Notes: a model not told the origin generated them from the letters alone. A stretch of 39,880 bases of DNA from an uncultured Pelagibacteraceae bacterium (GCA_902519835.1 CABYLU010000007.1:1-39880), one strand, 5' to 3'; counted from the first letter of the stretch, positions 16,270 to 25,241 are shown. Translations and numbers: made by a program.

Positions 16270-16299
16270 TTAACATAAGGTTTTTTTTATATATGTTAA
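16270..16299. promoter_or_regulatory. Inverted repeat between msrA and the racemase-family gene
   Basis: TTAACATA (16270-16277) and TATGTTAA (16292-16299) form a perfect 8-base inverted repeat around a T8 tract, immediately upstream of the msrA start and 42 bases before the rightward gene. The left arm is also locally palindromic (CCTTA-ACA-TAAGG). It may be an operator for either divergent gene, or a chance AT-rich palindrome. Confidence 0.35.
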
Positions 16300-16341
16300 A
16301 GATCAAATTAAATTATATTTCATCTAATATTAATACTGATA

Positions 16342-17487
16342 ATGAATAATCAAGATATAAGCATTGGTAAACTCTCAAGGTTAAAGATCTGGATAACCGA
16401 TAATCATCTTTCTGATGATCAATGGTCAAATACAAAAAAATTTATCATCATAAAAATAACTACTGAAGATGGAATTGAAGGTTGGGGAGAAGCATTCTCT
16501 ATTTATCTTAGAGAAAAAGGTATTGCGATTATTATAAAAGAGTTATTTAGAGAAATTTCAAATATTCCAAATTTATCAATAAAGTCATTTTATAATAAAA
16601 TTTCATTGTTAAGTGATGGTCACAGAGGTTTAGATTTCAGCTCTGCTACAAGCGCCATTGAAATTGCATTATGGGACATATCAGGGAAGTTAAAAAGTCT
16701 TCCTTTAAATTCTTTACTAACAAAAAGCCCTAAAGCAAATGTTCCTATTTATGCTACGTGTTGGAGCGATTTAAAAAAAGACACAAATGATTATTTGAGA
16801 CAAATAGAAATATTTTTTGGAAAGAAATATGGTGGGATAAAGATATATCCAATGCTAGATAGCTTATCGATTTCAATTCAGTTTGTTGAAAAAGTTAGAG
16901 AAATAGTGGGAGATGAATTACCGCTAATGCTTGATTTAGCTGTACCTGAAGATTTAGATCAGACAAAATCTTTTTTAAAAGAAGTATCGTCATTTAATCC
17001 TTACTGGATAGAAGAGCCTGTAGATGGTGAGAATATTAGCTTACTTACTGAGATCAAAAATACTTTTAATATGAAAGTTGTAACTGGCGAAAAGCAATCA
17101 GGCTTGGTCCATTTCAGAGAATTAATATCCAGAAATGCAGCAGATATATTTAATCCTGATATTTCAGGTATGGGCGGACTTATTGATATTATCGAGATAT
17201 CAAATGAAGCATCAAATAATGGCATCTTTATTTCTCCGCATTGCTGGAATTCAATGTCCGTTTCAGCATCTGCGATGCTTCATGTTTGCTCAAGTATTCC
17301 TAATTCAGAAAAGGCTGAAATATTTCCAGATTATATAAATTTTTCAAAGAAATTTTGTGAGTTACCTTTTGATATTATTGATAATAAAGCACATATAAAT
17401 AAATCAGCTGGACTTGGTATAGTTATTCACGAAGATATTTTATCTGAGTTGAGCATTAATTCATTTGATGAAAAGAGTAATGACTGA
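16342..17487 (+). CDS. Mandelate racemase/muconate lactonizing enzyme family protein
   Basis: A 381-residue enolase-superfamily enzyme with an N-terminal capping domain and a C-terminal barrel. Metal ligands D198 (MLDLAV), E224/E225 (WIEEP) and E250 (VTGEKQ) are present, along with D273 and H300 (SPHCWN), the His-Asp dyad of the mandelate racemase group. The catalytic KxK reads K167-I-Y169, so the second lysine is Tyr. Members abstract a proton alpha to a carboxylate for racemisation, dehydration or cycloisomerisation of sugar acids and amino-acid derivatives. The substrate is unknown. The stop overlaps the matB-like start by eight bases, so the product probably feeds a carboxylic-acid pathway. 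Confidence 0.8.
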   Translation: MNNQDISIGKLSRLKIWITDNHLSDDQWSNTKKFIIIKITTEDGIEGWGEAFSIYLREKGIAIIIKELFREISNIPNLSIKSFYNKISLLSDGHRGLDFSSATSAIEIALWDISGKLKSLPLNSLLTKSPKANVPIYATCWSDLKKDTNDYLRQIEIFFGKKYGGIKIYPMLDSLSISIQFVEKVREIVGDELPLMLDLAVPEDLDQTKSFLKEVSSFNPYWIEEPVDGENISLLTEIKNTFNMKVVTGEKQSGLVHFRELISRNAADIFNPDISGMGGLIDIIEISNEASNNGIFISPHCWNSMSVSASAMLHVCSSIPNSEKAEIFPDYINFSKKFCELPFDIIDNKAHINKSAGLGIVIHEDILSELSINSFDEKSND

Positions 17488-18991
17488 ATCAAACTACCTA
17501 TTTAACGAAATATTCAAATCTAATGAAACGAGTTCAAATATTTTTTTGATCAATGAAAATAAAGAGACAAGTTACTTAGAATTCCATGAAATTGTAAATC
17601 AAATTTCTAATTACTTAATAGATATTAATTTATTACCGGGTGACCGCGTGGCCATACAGGCAGAAAAGAACGTAATTCAACTTGCTACATACGTGGCAAC
17701 CATTAAAGCTGGAGGTGTTTATCTGCCACTTAATACAGGCTATACCCTAAGTGAACTAGAATATTTCTTCAATGACGCCAAACCTAAGGTGATAATTGTC
17801 GATGACAAAATTCAAAATGAAATAAAAAACTTAGTAAGCTATTCATCGGTTTCAATTTTATCATTAAATTTAGATGAAACTGGTTCATTGATTGAGCAGA
17901 TAAAAAAATATCCAAAAAAATTTCAATCTATTAAAAGAAACAAAAATGACTTAGCTGCCATTTTATATACATCCGGTACTACTGGAAAATCAAAAGGAGC
18001 AATGCTATCGCATAGAAATTTGGTTTCAAATTCTGAAGTTTTAAGAAAATTTTGGAAATTTACAGAAAATGATGTGCTTTTACATATGCTACCTATTTAC
18101 CATACGCACGGTCTTTTTGTTGCATGTAATCTTCTTGCAATTGTTGGCGGATCAATGATTTTCTTGGAAAAATTTGATGCTGAAAAAGCCTTGCTTTGGA
18201 TGAAAAGAGCCACATCCATGATGGGTGTGCCAACTTTTTATACAAGATTGTTGGCAAATGAAAAATTAAATTATGAGTCAACAAAACACATGAGACTATT
18301 TATTTCTGGTTCAGCACCTTTACTATCAGAAACTCACATTGAATTTGAAGAAAGAACTGGTAAAAAAATTCTTGAGAGATATGGCATGACAGAAACAAAT
18401 ATGAATATTTCAAATCCATATGACGGATTACGAAAAGCAGGCACAGTGGGCATACCTCTTCCAGGCATTGAAATAAGAATAGTCAATGAAGAAGGTAAGG
18501 AAGTAGAAGTGGGTCAAATAGGAACTATTGAACTTAAGGGCGAAAATATTTTCAAGGGGTACTGGGGAATGGAAGAAAAGACCAAAGAATCATTTAAAGA
18601 TGATGGTTTCTTCATAACAGGTGATCTCGCAAAGAAAGATGAAAATGGCTACTTTACTATTGTTGGTAGAGATAAAGATATGATTATAAGCGGTGGACTA
18701 AATGTTTATCCCAAGGAAATAGAAGATGTGATAAACGAGTTGCCAAATATTACCGAGTCAGCAGTTTTTGGTGTTCAACATGATGATTTTGGTGAAGCAG
18801 TTGTTGCGGCAGTAGTTGCAACAGATGATAAAAATAATGGTAGTCAAATATTGGATTATGTAAAAGATAAAATTGCTAAATATAAACAGCCAAAAAAAAT
18901 AATATTTATGTCGAATTTACCTAGAAATTCTATGGGCAAAGTTCAAAAAAATAAATTGAGAGAAAATAATAAAAGTTTATTTAAGAGTTAA
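17480..18991 (+). CDS. matB: Malonyl-CoA synthetase-like AMP-forming ligase (MatB type)
   Basis: A 503-residue ANL ligase. Phosphate loop TSGTTGKSKGA; MLPIYHTHGLFVACN; RYGMTETNMNISNPYDGLRKAGTVGIPLPG, which is the MatB signature including the Arg that binds the distal carboxylate; hinge GRDKDMIISGGLNVYPKE; and C-terminal lysine in NSMGKVQK. MatB makes malonyl-CoA (or methylmalonyl-CoA) from the diacid. I chose the ATG at 17480 because ATGACTGA overlaps the upstream stop and AAGAG lies just before it. No malonyl-CoA decarboxylase (MatA) is adjacent. It shares the operon with the racemase-family enzyme, whose product may be a malonate-like acid. Confidence 0.8.
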   Translation: MTESNYLFNEIFKSNETSSNIFLINENKETSYLEFHEIVNQISNYLIDINLLPGDRVAIQAEKNVIQLATYVATIKAGGVYLPLNTGYTLSELEYFFNDAKPKVIIVDDKIQNEIKNLVSYSSVSILSLNLDETGSLIEQIKKYPKKFQSIKRNKNDLAAILYTSGTTGKSKGAMLSHRNLVSNSEVLRKFWKFTENDVLLHMLPIYHTHGLFVACNLLAIVGGSMIFLEKFDAEKALLWMKRATSMMGVPTFYTRLLANEKLNYESTKHMRLFISGSAPLLSETHIEFEERTGKKILERYGMTETNMNISNPYDGLRKAGTVGIPLPGIEIRIVNEEGKEVEVGQIGTIELKGENIFKGYWGMEEKTKESFKDDGFFITGDLAKKDENGYFTIVGRDKDMIISGGLNVYPKEIEDVINELPNITESAVFGVQHDDFGEAVVAAVVATDDKNNGSQILDYVKDKIAKYKQPKKIIFMSNLPRNSMGKVQKNKLRENNKSLFKS

Positions 18992-19973
18992 CTTCTATCC
19001 AGTTGTTGATTTCCTCAACAAAGAAATCATCTTGTGGGGAGTTTAGAATTCCAATAATATCATGATAATTAAAGCCTCCTAAATTAGTATCGTTATTAAT
19101 TAATTTCTTAGGTCCTTTCCATTTTTCAAATATTTTTTTTACTCCTTCAGCATTTACTACTTTATCTTTTTCTTCATAAAATACTAAAAGTGGAATCTTA
19201 GTCTCTTGAAATTCAAGTTTCCTTCCAGAAAATGCCGCCACCCAAAGCTGTCTTGGAAGTTCCCTGTGAAATTCATTGACCCAAAAAGGATCCCATTCTT
19301 CATTTGGCAAGTCAAACATTCTAGGAAAATTAAACTTGTATTGGCTTTTAAAAAATAACCCAGTCGCCGCTAAGAAATAAGGAGGAGATAGCTTAGGAGT
19401 CCATGGTGCCACAAGTACCAAATGATCAATTTTTTCACTTAATTTCTGATCTTTTGCAGCCATTAATGCAAATGAACCTCCAGCTGAAAAACCCATTAAT
19501 ATCACTTTGTTTCCGATTTTATTGCCTACTGCAACAGCTTCGGCTGCATCTTCGAGAAAATTTTTGGCTTGCAGAGATTTTGTAGATTCAAAACCAGAGC
19601 CATGGCCAGCTAGTCTTGATATAAATAAATTGGCCTTTAATTTTTTGGCAATCTTTACCAAAACTTCTTCTTGTTGACGCCCCGTCGCAAAACTTCCATG
19701 AAGATAAACAATTGAATATTCAGTTTTAATTTTCTCATCATCATGCCATATGATTTTTTTCTTTGCTCGGGGATCAGTATTCTCAAAAAGCAGTTCTTTT
19801 TCAGCAATATAGCTTTCAACATCTTTATCAATGACAATATCAGGAAAAGTTATTTTTATTGTATTAAATAAATAGGGCAGAGTAATTCCTACAACAAAGA
19901 TGACTGGTACTATTAAAACAATAGCAACTATAAACAATGCTCGATATAATTTTAACCTGGTAGCTCTAGACAT
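18981..19973 (-). CDS. Membrane-anchored alpha/beta hydrolase
   Basis: A 330-residue protein with one N-terminal membrane helix (about 10-35), then an alpha/beta-hydrolase fold. Oxyanion segment VYLHGSFATG (89-98), R-L-A-G-H-G-S-G at 120-127, nucleophile S163 in GFSAGG, acid probably D in FYEEKDKVVN, and a late His in NYHDII. It is likely an inner-membrane, periplasm-facing esterase or lipase. The last gene of the leftward run from the ProV gene; its end overlaps the convergent matB by 11 bases. Substrate unknown. Confidence 0.78.
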   Translation of the reverse strand: MSRATRLKLYRALFIVAIVLIVPVIFVVGITLPYLFNTIKITFPDIVIDKDVESYIAEKELLFENTDPRAKKKIIWHDDEKIKTEYSIVYLHGSFATGRQQEEVLVKIAKKLKANLFISRLAGHGSGFESTKSLQAKNFLEDAAEAVAVGNKIGNKVILMGFSAGGSFALMAAKDQKLSEKIDHLVLVAPWTPKLSPPYFLAATGLFFKSQYKFNFPRMFDLPNEEWDPFWVNEFHRELPRQLWVAAFSGRKLEFQETKIPLLVFYEEKDKVVNAEGVKKIFEKWKGPKKLINNDTNLGGFNYHDIIGILNSPQDDFFVEEINNWIEVNS

Positions 19974-20349
19974 TTACACTTGTATATGAGCAAATTTTGT
20001 TACCATCAGGGTCTCTGATGTAAGCATAATAAACATTACTGTCGCTTGGTCTAAAACCTGGATCCCCTTCATTTTGTGCTCCAAGTCCTAAAGCAGTTTT
20101 GTGAAACTTATCAACTTGTTCTATTGATTCGGTCAAAAAGGATATCTGTGTACCATTTCCAAATGTAACAGGCTTTCCATTTGCCGGTTTGGTTATATAG
20201 AACTCAACATCTTGTTTCCCCTCTCGAGCATAACCTACACACACCTCATCCTCATGAATTGAGATTATTCCCATTACTGCAAGGACAACATCATAGAATG
20301 CTTTAGATTTTTTTAAATCACTCGACCCAACCATTACGTATCCTCTCAT
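19966..20349 (-). CDS. VOC (glyoxalase/dioxygenase fold) family protein
   Basis: A 127-residue vicinal-oxygen-chelate protein. It has the typical start GYVMVGSSDLKKSKAFYD and end YYAYIRDPDGNKICSY. The motif DPDGNxI(E/C) usually ends in a metal-binding Glu; here the position is Cys (NKICSY), so metal binding may be altered or lost. Many small VOC proteins of this kind are annotated as glyoxalase-like without known activity. It overlaps the downstream hydrolase start by eight bases and follows the serine hydrolase after 12 bases. Confidence 0.8.
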   Translation of the reverse strand: MRGYVMVGSSDLKKSKAFYDVVLAVMGIISIHEDEVCVGYAREGKQDVEFYITKPANGKPVTFGNGTQISFLTESIEQVDKFHKTALGLGAQNEGDPGFRPSDSNVYYAYIRDPDGNKICSYTSVNV

Positions 20350-20361
20350 TATCTATCCTTT

Positions 20362-21525
20362 CTATGAATATTGCTTTGATGTTACTTCCTCAAGCATCAG
20401 GATCATTTTGGCTTTATAGTCTTCATCAGTTGCTGAGTCGGTTTCTAAAACAGAAAAAAAACTTGCAACAACATTCGTTTCTAAGTTAATCATTAAAAAT
20501 TGCCCACCATATCCAGAATGCCCAATCCAATTATTAGATTTCATGGTTTGATTTGCATAATAAACATATTTTTCATCTTTTAAGTGCATATATTTTGGAC
20601 CTTTTTCAGAAACTGTATCATCAATAAATTTACTAGAGCCAGCTATTCTATTTCTGATCCCAAGACCTTTTCTTGAGAAAAGCAGTCCCATGCGTAGCAA
20701 ATCTCTTGCAACAAGACAACCACCACCGGACAGCCATGGCATCCCACCTCTATCCGTTGCCATATACAAACCATCTTCAAGACCCATTGCTTCTACTGAC
20801 GAGAGAAGCCACTCTCGCAGCTCTCTCCCACTTAATTTTTCAATCAGTAGAGCAATTACGTCGCTGTTTGCTGACTTATAAAATGCTTTATCAGAATTGT
20901 TTATTACAGAATTAGTTCCATCTGTTTGAATACTGTTCAAGAAATCTTCTTGAAACTTTTCATCTTTATCTTCATCTGGTATTCGCCAGCCACCAACAGT
21001 TTCATGCATAAATGATGTTGAATACGGGTCAGTATAATCTTCGGTAAAAGCATTAATAATGTTCATATTTAATACGTTTTGAACCGTCGCTTTTGAATAT
21101 CCTTCTCCAATATTGGGCAAATAATAGCCAATAGATTTTTCTAGTTGCAACTTGCCTTTCTCAACTAATTCACCAACAAATAGATTTAAAAACATCTTTG
21201 AAATTGACATTATTGTATGCGGTGTTTCAGGAGAGAAATCTTTTGCATATTTCTCAAAAAATATTTCTTGCCCTCTCCCAACTACTAAAGAACAAAAAGA
21301 TTTATGGCTCGTCATTTCCCTTACTGAGTTTATTTTATCTATTTCATCTTTAGTGTTTTCATTAAGCAAAAGAATGTAATCTGATCTTAACAAAAGACCA
21401 TATCTGTTTATTTTGTGAAGATTCCTATAGCCAGTTCTTCTATATTCCGGAAGGTTCCATTTAGCTTTATTGTCGCGTAATGTCACAAGAGTTGGGTTTG
21501 GAGTATCAACTAACTTATTAACCAT
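20362..21525 (-). CDS. Serine hydrolase, class C beta-lactamase/NylB-like fold
   Basis: A 387-residue cytoplasmic protein, with no signal peptide. SxxK is S107-I-S-K110 in IMSISKMFLN; the Tyr element is in YKSANSDVIALLIEKLSG; the third motif is HSGYGG. This is the arrangement of the penicillin-binding/EstB/NylB group, which contains esterases and amide hydrolases such as 6-aminohexanoate-dimer hydrolase. The absence of a signal peptide argues against a beta-lactamase. Its start overlaps the stop of the upstream amidase by eight bases, so the two are translationally coupled. It may hydrolyse the amidase product or a related ester or amide. Confidence 0.8.
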   Translation of the reverse strand: MVNKLVDTPNPTLVTLRDNKAKWNLPEYRRTGYRNLHKINRYGLLLRSDYILLLNENTKDEIDKINSVREMTSHKSFCSLVVGRGQEIFFEKYAKDFSPETPHTIMSISKMFLNLFVGELVEKGKLQLEKSIGYYLPNIGEGYSKATVQNVLNMNIINAFTEDYTDPYSTSFMHETVGGWRIPDEDKDEKFQEDFLNSIQTDGTNSVINNSDKAFYKSANSDVIALLIEKLSGRELREWLLSSVEAMGLEDGLYMATDRGGMPWLSGGGCLVARDLLRMGLLFSRKGLGIRNRIAGSSKFIDDTVSEKGPKYMHLKDEKYVYYANQTMKSNNWIGHSGYGGQFLMINLETNVVASFFSVLETDSATDEDYKAKMILMLEEVTSKQYS

Positions 21526-22942
21526 TAATTATATTAGGTTTTATTTTTGAATGATTAAAGATTTCTTCATAATATTTTCCAATTTGTATTACTTTTTCAT
21601 CTGATTTATTTTTCCCCATTAATTGCATACCCATTGGTAGCCCCTTATCATTAAAGCCAACTGGTATTGAGAGGGTAGGTAATTGAAACATACTTGCAAA
21701 TACCGTGACTTCCATCCAGCGATGGTATGTGTCCATCTGGGTTTTTGAAATACTTTTTGGAAAATCTATTTCTTTGTTAAATGGAAACAATTGTGCTGAT
21801 GGTAAAGCAATAAAATCATATTTTTCAAATATACTATCGACATACTTTTTATAATTATGATACCAATTAATTGAATTAGAAACTTGATCATCTGTAACTT
21901 TACTTCCTTCTTCGTATTCCCATTTAGCTGGAAAGCTTAATTCATCAAAATCCTTAATTTGCATTGCAGAAATATCATTAAATGTGATTTTTGATCTGAG
22001 AGTGCACCATGTCTCCCATAATTTATCTGGATCAATATTAACTTTGCATTTTTCAACAAATATTTTTTTGTCTGTTTCCACGAGTTTGTTTAAAGAAGCT
22101 TCGCATAATTCAATAATTCCTTCTTCAAAAGAATAGTGTTCAACAAAGTTGTTAATCCAACCAATTTTTATTTCACTAGATAAATTTTTAGTAATTGACT
22201 GAAATGAACCCTCAAAGTTAAACGAGTAGGGATCTTCCATATCTTTTCCAACGACGGCATCTAAAAAAATACTTAAGTCATCAGGTGTTCTGGCAATTCC
22301 ACCTGGAGTCGTCAATACAGGAAATTTACTGGTTTCTCTTTTATCAGATATCAGCCCAGGAGATGGTCTAAAACCATACAGATTTGTGAAAGCTGCAGGG
22401 TTTCTGCAAGAGCCCATCATGTCCGTACCATCAGAAAATGGTATGAGGCAGCTGGCTACAGCTGATGACGCTCCTCCACTTGAGCCGCCAGGTGATAGAT
22501 TGTAGTTATAAGGATTTGAAACTGGATCAAATAATTTATTCTTTGTATGAGATCCAATTGCTAGTTCTGCCATATTTGATTTTCCAATAATTGTGGCTCC
22601 TTGATGCTTTATTTTTTTTGCAATTAACGAGTCATTTTGTGGAAAATTATTTTGATAATCAAGTATTCCATAAGTAGTTGGCAGTCCAGTGACGTCGAAT
22701 AATTCTTTTGAAACAAATGGAAGCCCAAATAAAATTTGTTTTCTTGTAACATCAACTTTTTGTGCATCCTGTGCCTTTGCTTTATTTATAATCCAATCTT
22801 TGTCTCTCAGTGACACAATGGCGTTAAGCTTAGGATTAAGCTTTTCAATATTGGACAAGTATTCTTGAAAAAGCTCTTCAACTTTTATTTCTTTTTTAGA
22901 AATTAAATCAATTTGCTCCCGAACAGATAAATGAGTAATCAT
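21518..22942 (-). CDS. Amidase (amidase-signature family, NylA-like)
   Basis: A 474-residue amidase-signature enzyme. The Ser-cisSer-Lys triad is visible as K79 (FVSKELFD), S154/S155 (PGGSSGGASS) and S178 (DMMGSCRNPAAF). The DMMGSxRNPAA and YGFRPSPG wording differs from GatA (DTGGSIRxPA...GxKPT) and suggests a small-molecule amidase. It hydrolyses an amide to acid plus amine in the cytoplasm. It sits between the iron alcohol dehydrogenase (12-base gap) and the serine hydrolase (overlap) in an operon headed by an osmolyte-type ABC ATPase. That context suggests an imported amide or amino-acid derivative. Confidence 0.85.
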   Translation of the reverse strand: MITHLSVREQIDLISKKEIKVEELFQEYLSNIEKLNPKLNAIVSLRDKDWIINKAKAQDAQKVDVTRKQILFGLPFVSKELFDVTGLPTTYGILDYQNNFPQNDSLIAKKIKHQGATIIGKSNMAELAIGSHTKNKLFDPVSNPYNYNLSPGGSSGGASSAVASCLIPFSDGTDMMGSCRNPAAFTNLYGFRPSPGLISDKRETSKFPVLTTPGGIARTPDDLSIFLDAVVGKDMEDPYSFNFEGSFQSITKNLSSEIKIGWINNFVEHYSFEEGIIELCEASLNKLVETDKKIFVEKCKVNIDPDKLWETWCTLRSKITFNDISAMQIKDFDELSFPAKWEYEEGSKVTDDQVSNSINWYHNYKKYVDSIFEKYDFIALPSAQLFPFNKEIDFPKSISKTQMDTYHRWMEVTVFASMFQLPTLSIPVGFNDKGLPMGMQLMGKNKSDEKVIQIGKYYEEIFNHSKIKPNIING

Positions 22943-22954
22943 CTACGAGGTTTT

Positions 22955-24145
22955 TTATCGAGCTCCAAAAATACTGACCTTGACGAGCTCTCTGACATCA
23001 TCCAATGTGGCTGAACGAGGATTAGTGCCAAAGGCTGTATCAATCATTGACTTTTCAGATATTCTCTCAATACAATCTTCTGGAACACCAATTTCATTTA
23101 AACCCTTAGGTATCTTAATTCGATCAAGTATTTTTTCCATGCTTTCGATGAAATGATTTGCACTATGATCTTTATATTGCATTGCCTGAGCCATTCTCAT
23201 CACTTTCTCTTCCATATCTGGGAGGTTGTATCTTAGAACTGCTGGCAAAATAATAGCATTAGTTAGTCCGTGATGCGTATTAAATTCTGCTCCAACCATA
23301 TGCGCAATAGCGTGCACAAGACCCAGCCCTTTTATAAAAGAAACTCCTCCCAAGCACGAGGCAACTAGCATAGCCCCTCTTGCTTCAAGATTATTTGGCT
23401 CTTCTACAGCTGTAATAAGTGATTTAGAAATTAAGTTTAGACTTTCGAGCGCAGCACCGTCACATAAGGGGTGAAAACCTGGCACACAATAACCTTCAAT
23501 TGAGTGAATCATTGCATCTGCACCTGTCCATGCTGTAAGGTTTGAGGGCAATCCCAACGTTAGTTCAGGATCGAGCAATGCCAATGAAGGCTTCAATTCA
23601 GGATGCATTATACAAAGTTTAATTCCTTGTTTGGTATCTGTTACCATTGCTGTGCTCTCTGTTTCAGCGCCTGTTCCAGCTGTTGTAGGAATTGTAATAA
23701 GTTTAGGAAATTTGTTATCTGGCCCAATGACTTGAGGTGTCTTTTCCCATTCAAAGTCAAATAATTCAATATCATTATTGGCGGTTAGACAAATTGACTT
23801 GCCACCATCCATGGCACTTCCGCCGCCAATAGCAATTATTGCATCGTGATTATTATCATTGAAAAGTTTTTTTCCTGATGCAATCTCATCATCTCTTGGG
23901 TTGGGCGAAATTTTTGAGTAAATACCTGAATTAATTTTCGATTTTTTTAAAATTTCGACCAAGTTATCAATGAAGGGAAGATCAACACTGCCACTATCAG
24001 TGACAATAAGTGGATTGGTTATCTCATTCTCAGAACAATAAGTTCCTATTTCGGAAAATCTACCTGGACCATATGCTATCGGTACAGGGAAGCCCCAATC
24101 TTGAGGGGCAAGAATTTCTTCTTTATTCAAATTGAAAAGCGTCAT
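22955..24145 (-). CDS. Iron-containing alcohol dehydrogenase
   Basis: A 396-residue group III dehydrogenase. NAD-binding GGGSAMDGGKSICL; TIPTTAGTGAETE; metal-binding region with D in WTGADAMIHSIE, H in HAIAHMVGAEFNTHHGLTNAIILPAVLRYN. It oxidises a primary alcohol or reduces an aldehyde or semialdehyde. In SAR11-type bacteria such enzymes have been proposed for methanol and other small alcohols; substrate cannot be set here. It is the second gene of the leftward run behind the ProV-type ATPase, 20 bases downstream. Confidence 0.9.
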   Translation of the reverse strand: MTLFNLNKEEILAPQDWGFPVPIAYGPGRFSEIGTYCSENEITNPLIVTDSGSVDLPFIDNLVEILKKSKINSGIYSKISPNPRDDEIASGKKLFNDNNHDAIIAIGGGSAMDGGKSICLTANNDIELFDFEWEKTPQVIGPDNKFPKLITIPTTAGTGAETESTAMVTDTKQGIKLCIMHPELKPSLALLDPELTLGLPSNLTAWTGADAMIHSIEGYCVPGFHPLCDGAALESLNLISKSLITAVEEPNNLEARGAMLVASCLGGVSFIKGLGLVHAIAHMVGAEFNTHHGLTNAIILPAVLRYNLPDMEEKVMRMAQAMQYKDHSANHFIESMEKILDRIKIPKGLNEIGVPEDCIERISEKSMIDTAFGTNPRSATLDDVRELVKVSIFGAR

Positions 24146-24165
24146 GGTTTATTTGTTTTAATTAA

Positions 24166-25206
24166 TTAAGATGTCATGGATTTTAAGACAATTGACCGAT
24201 CAATTTCACCAATTAGTTCTCCTGAAACTGAATCGATTACAGGATATTTTTTGTCAGTGTCAGCTATCTGATTAATTAAAGTATCGATTTTAACGTCACT
24301 TTTAATACACTCATTGCCCTGGGCAAACAGAGTCTTTGTATCCTCACAGCATTCTTTTCTTGCACATTTACCCGCACTTAAAACTTTGTATTTGGGAACA
24401 TCTTCAGTGAAGTCTTTTACATATTGATCTACGGGATTTGCAACAATTTCCTCTGGTGTACCAACTTGTGATATTTCTCCATCTTTCATAATCGCAATAT
24501 GATCACCCATTTTAATAGCTTCAGAAAAATCATGTGTAATGAATACCATTGTTTTTTGAACCATTTTTTGAATACTAATTAACTCGTCTTGCATTTCCCT
24601 TCTTATCAATGGATCCAGTGCTGAGAAAGGTTCGTCAAAAATTAGAATCTCTGGATCAACTGCTAGAGCTCTAGCTAGTCCAACTCTTTGTTGCATTCCA
24701 CCTGACAATTCACGAGGGTAATGTTGATCCCAACCTTCTAATCCTACAAGTTTAAGTGTTTCCATTGACTTATCTAATCGATCTTTTTTCTTTACTCCCC
24801 TTATTTCAAGTCCATAGCCAATATTTTCTATCACTCTTCGATGAGGGAAAAGACCAAAGTGCTGAAATACCATACTCATTCTATTACGCCTCAGATCTGT
24901 TAAATCTTTATTGCTCATCAATGTTACATCTTGATTGTCAATTTTTACCTCACCTGCTGTTGGCTCAATCAGTCTTGATAAACATCTTACTAATGTAGAT
25001 TTACCACTACCTGATAAACCCATTACAACGAACGTTTCACCTTTTTGAACTGAGAAACTTACATCTTTAACTGCAACCACATGTCCAGTTTTTTCTTGCA
25101 CTTCACTTCTTGAAAGATTTTTGTCTAAATTTGTAAGAACATTTTTTTCATTTGGCCCAAATACCTTCCATATATTTGTGCATACTATTTTGTCATTTTT
25201 TTCCAT
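24166..25206 (-). CDS. proV: Glycine betaine/proline-type ABC transporter ATP-binding protein
   Basis: A 346-residue ATPase. Walker A GLSGSGKST at 63-71, Q-loop VFQHFGLFPHR, signature LSGGMQQR at 167-174, Walker B ILIFDEP at 187-193, H-loop FITHD. The 60-residue N-terminal part before the Walker A (NIWKVFGPNEK) is the ProV/OpuAA/ChoV form. The C-terminus is CBS-like but contains a cysteine cluster, C281, C286, C287 and C300, not usual for ProV. It powers the permease encoded divergently at 25293. It also heads the leftward run with alcohol dehydrogenase and amidase, which links uptake to catabolism. Confidence 0.92.
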   Translation of the reverse strand: MEKNDKIVCTNIWKVFGPNEKNVLTNLDKNLSRSEVQEKTGHVVAVKDVSFSVQKGETFVVMGLSGSGKSTLVRCLSRLIEPTAGEVKIDNQDVTLMSNKDLTDLRRNRMSMVFQHFGLFPHRRVIENIGYGLEIRGVKKKDRLDKSMETLKLVGLEGWDQHYPRELSGGMQQRVGLARALAVDPEILIFDEPFSALDPLIRREMQDELISIQKMVQKTMVFITHDFSEAIKMGDHIAIMKDGEISQVGTPEEIVANPVDQYVKDFTEDVPKYKVLSAGKCARKECCEDTKTLFAQGNECIKSDVKIDTLINQIADTDKKYPVIDSVSGELIGEIDRSIVLKSMTS

Positions 25207-25211
25207 TATTT

Positions 25212-25241
25212 TTGAGTGCTTTATCTGCTGAATGTTATACT
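25212..25241 (+). promoter_or_regulatory. Sigma-70-like promoter of the ABC permease gene
   Basis: TTGAGT (25212-25217) and TATACT (25236-25241) are separated by 18 bases in the 86-base divergent region with proV. The start would be near 25248, leaving a leader of about 45 bases that carries GAGGAA as ribosome-binding site 11 bases before the ATG at 25293. Confidence 0.45.

Noticed and set aside
20362..21525. Beta-lactamase (antibiotic resistance)
   Set aside because: SxxK and YxN-like motifs occur, but there is no signal peptide and the context is catabolic; esterase or amide hydrolase is more likely.
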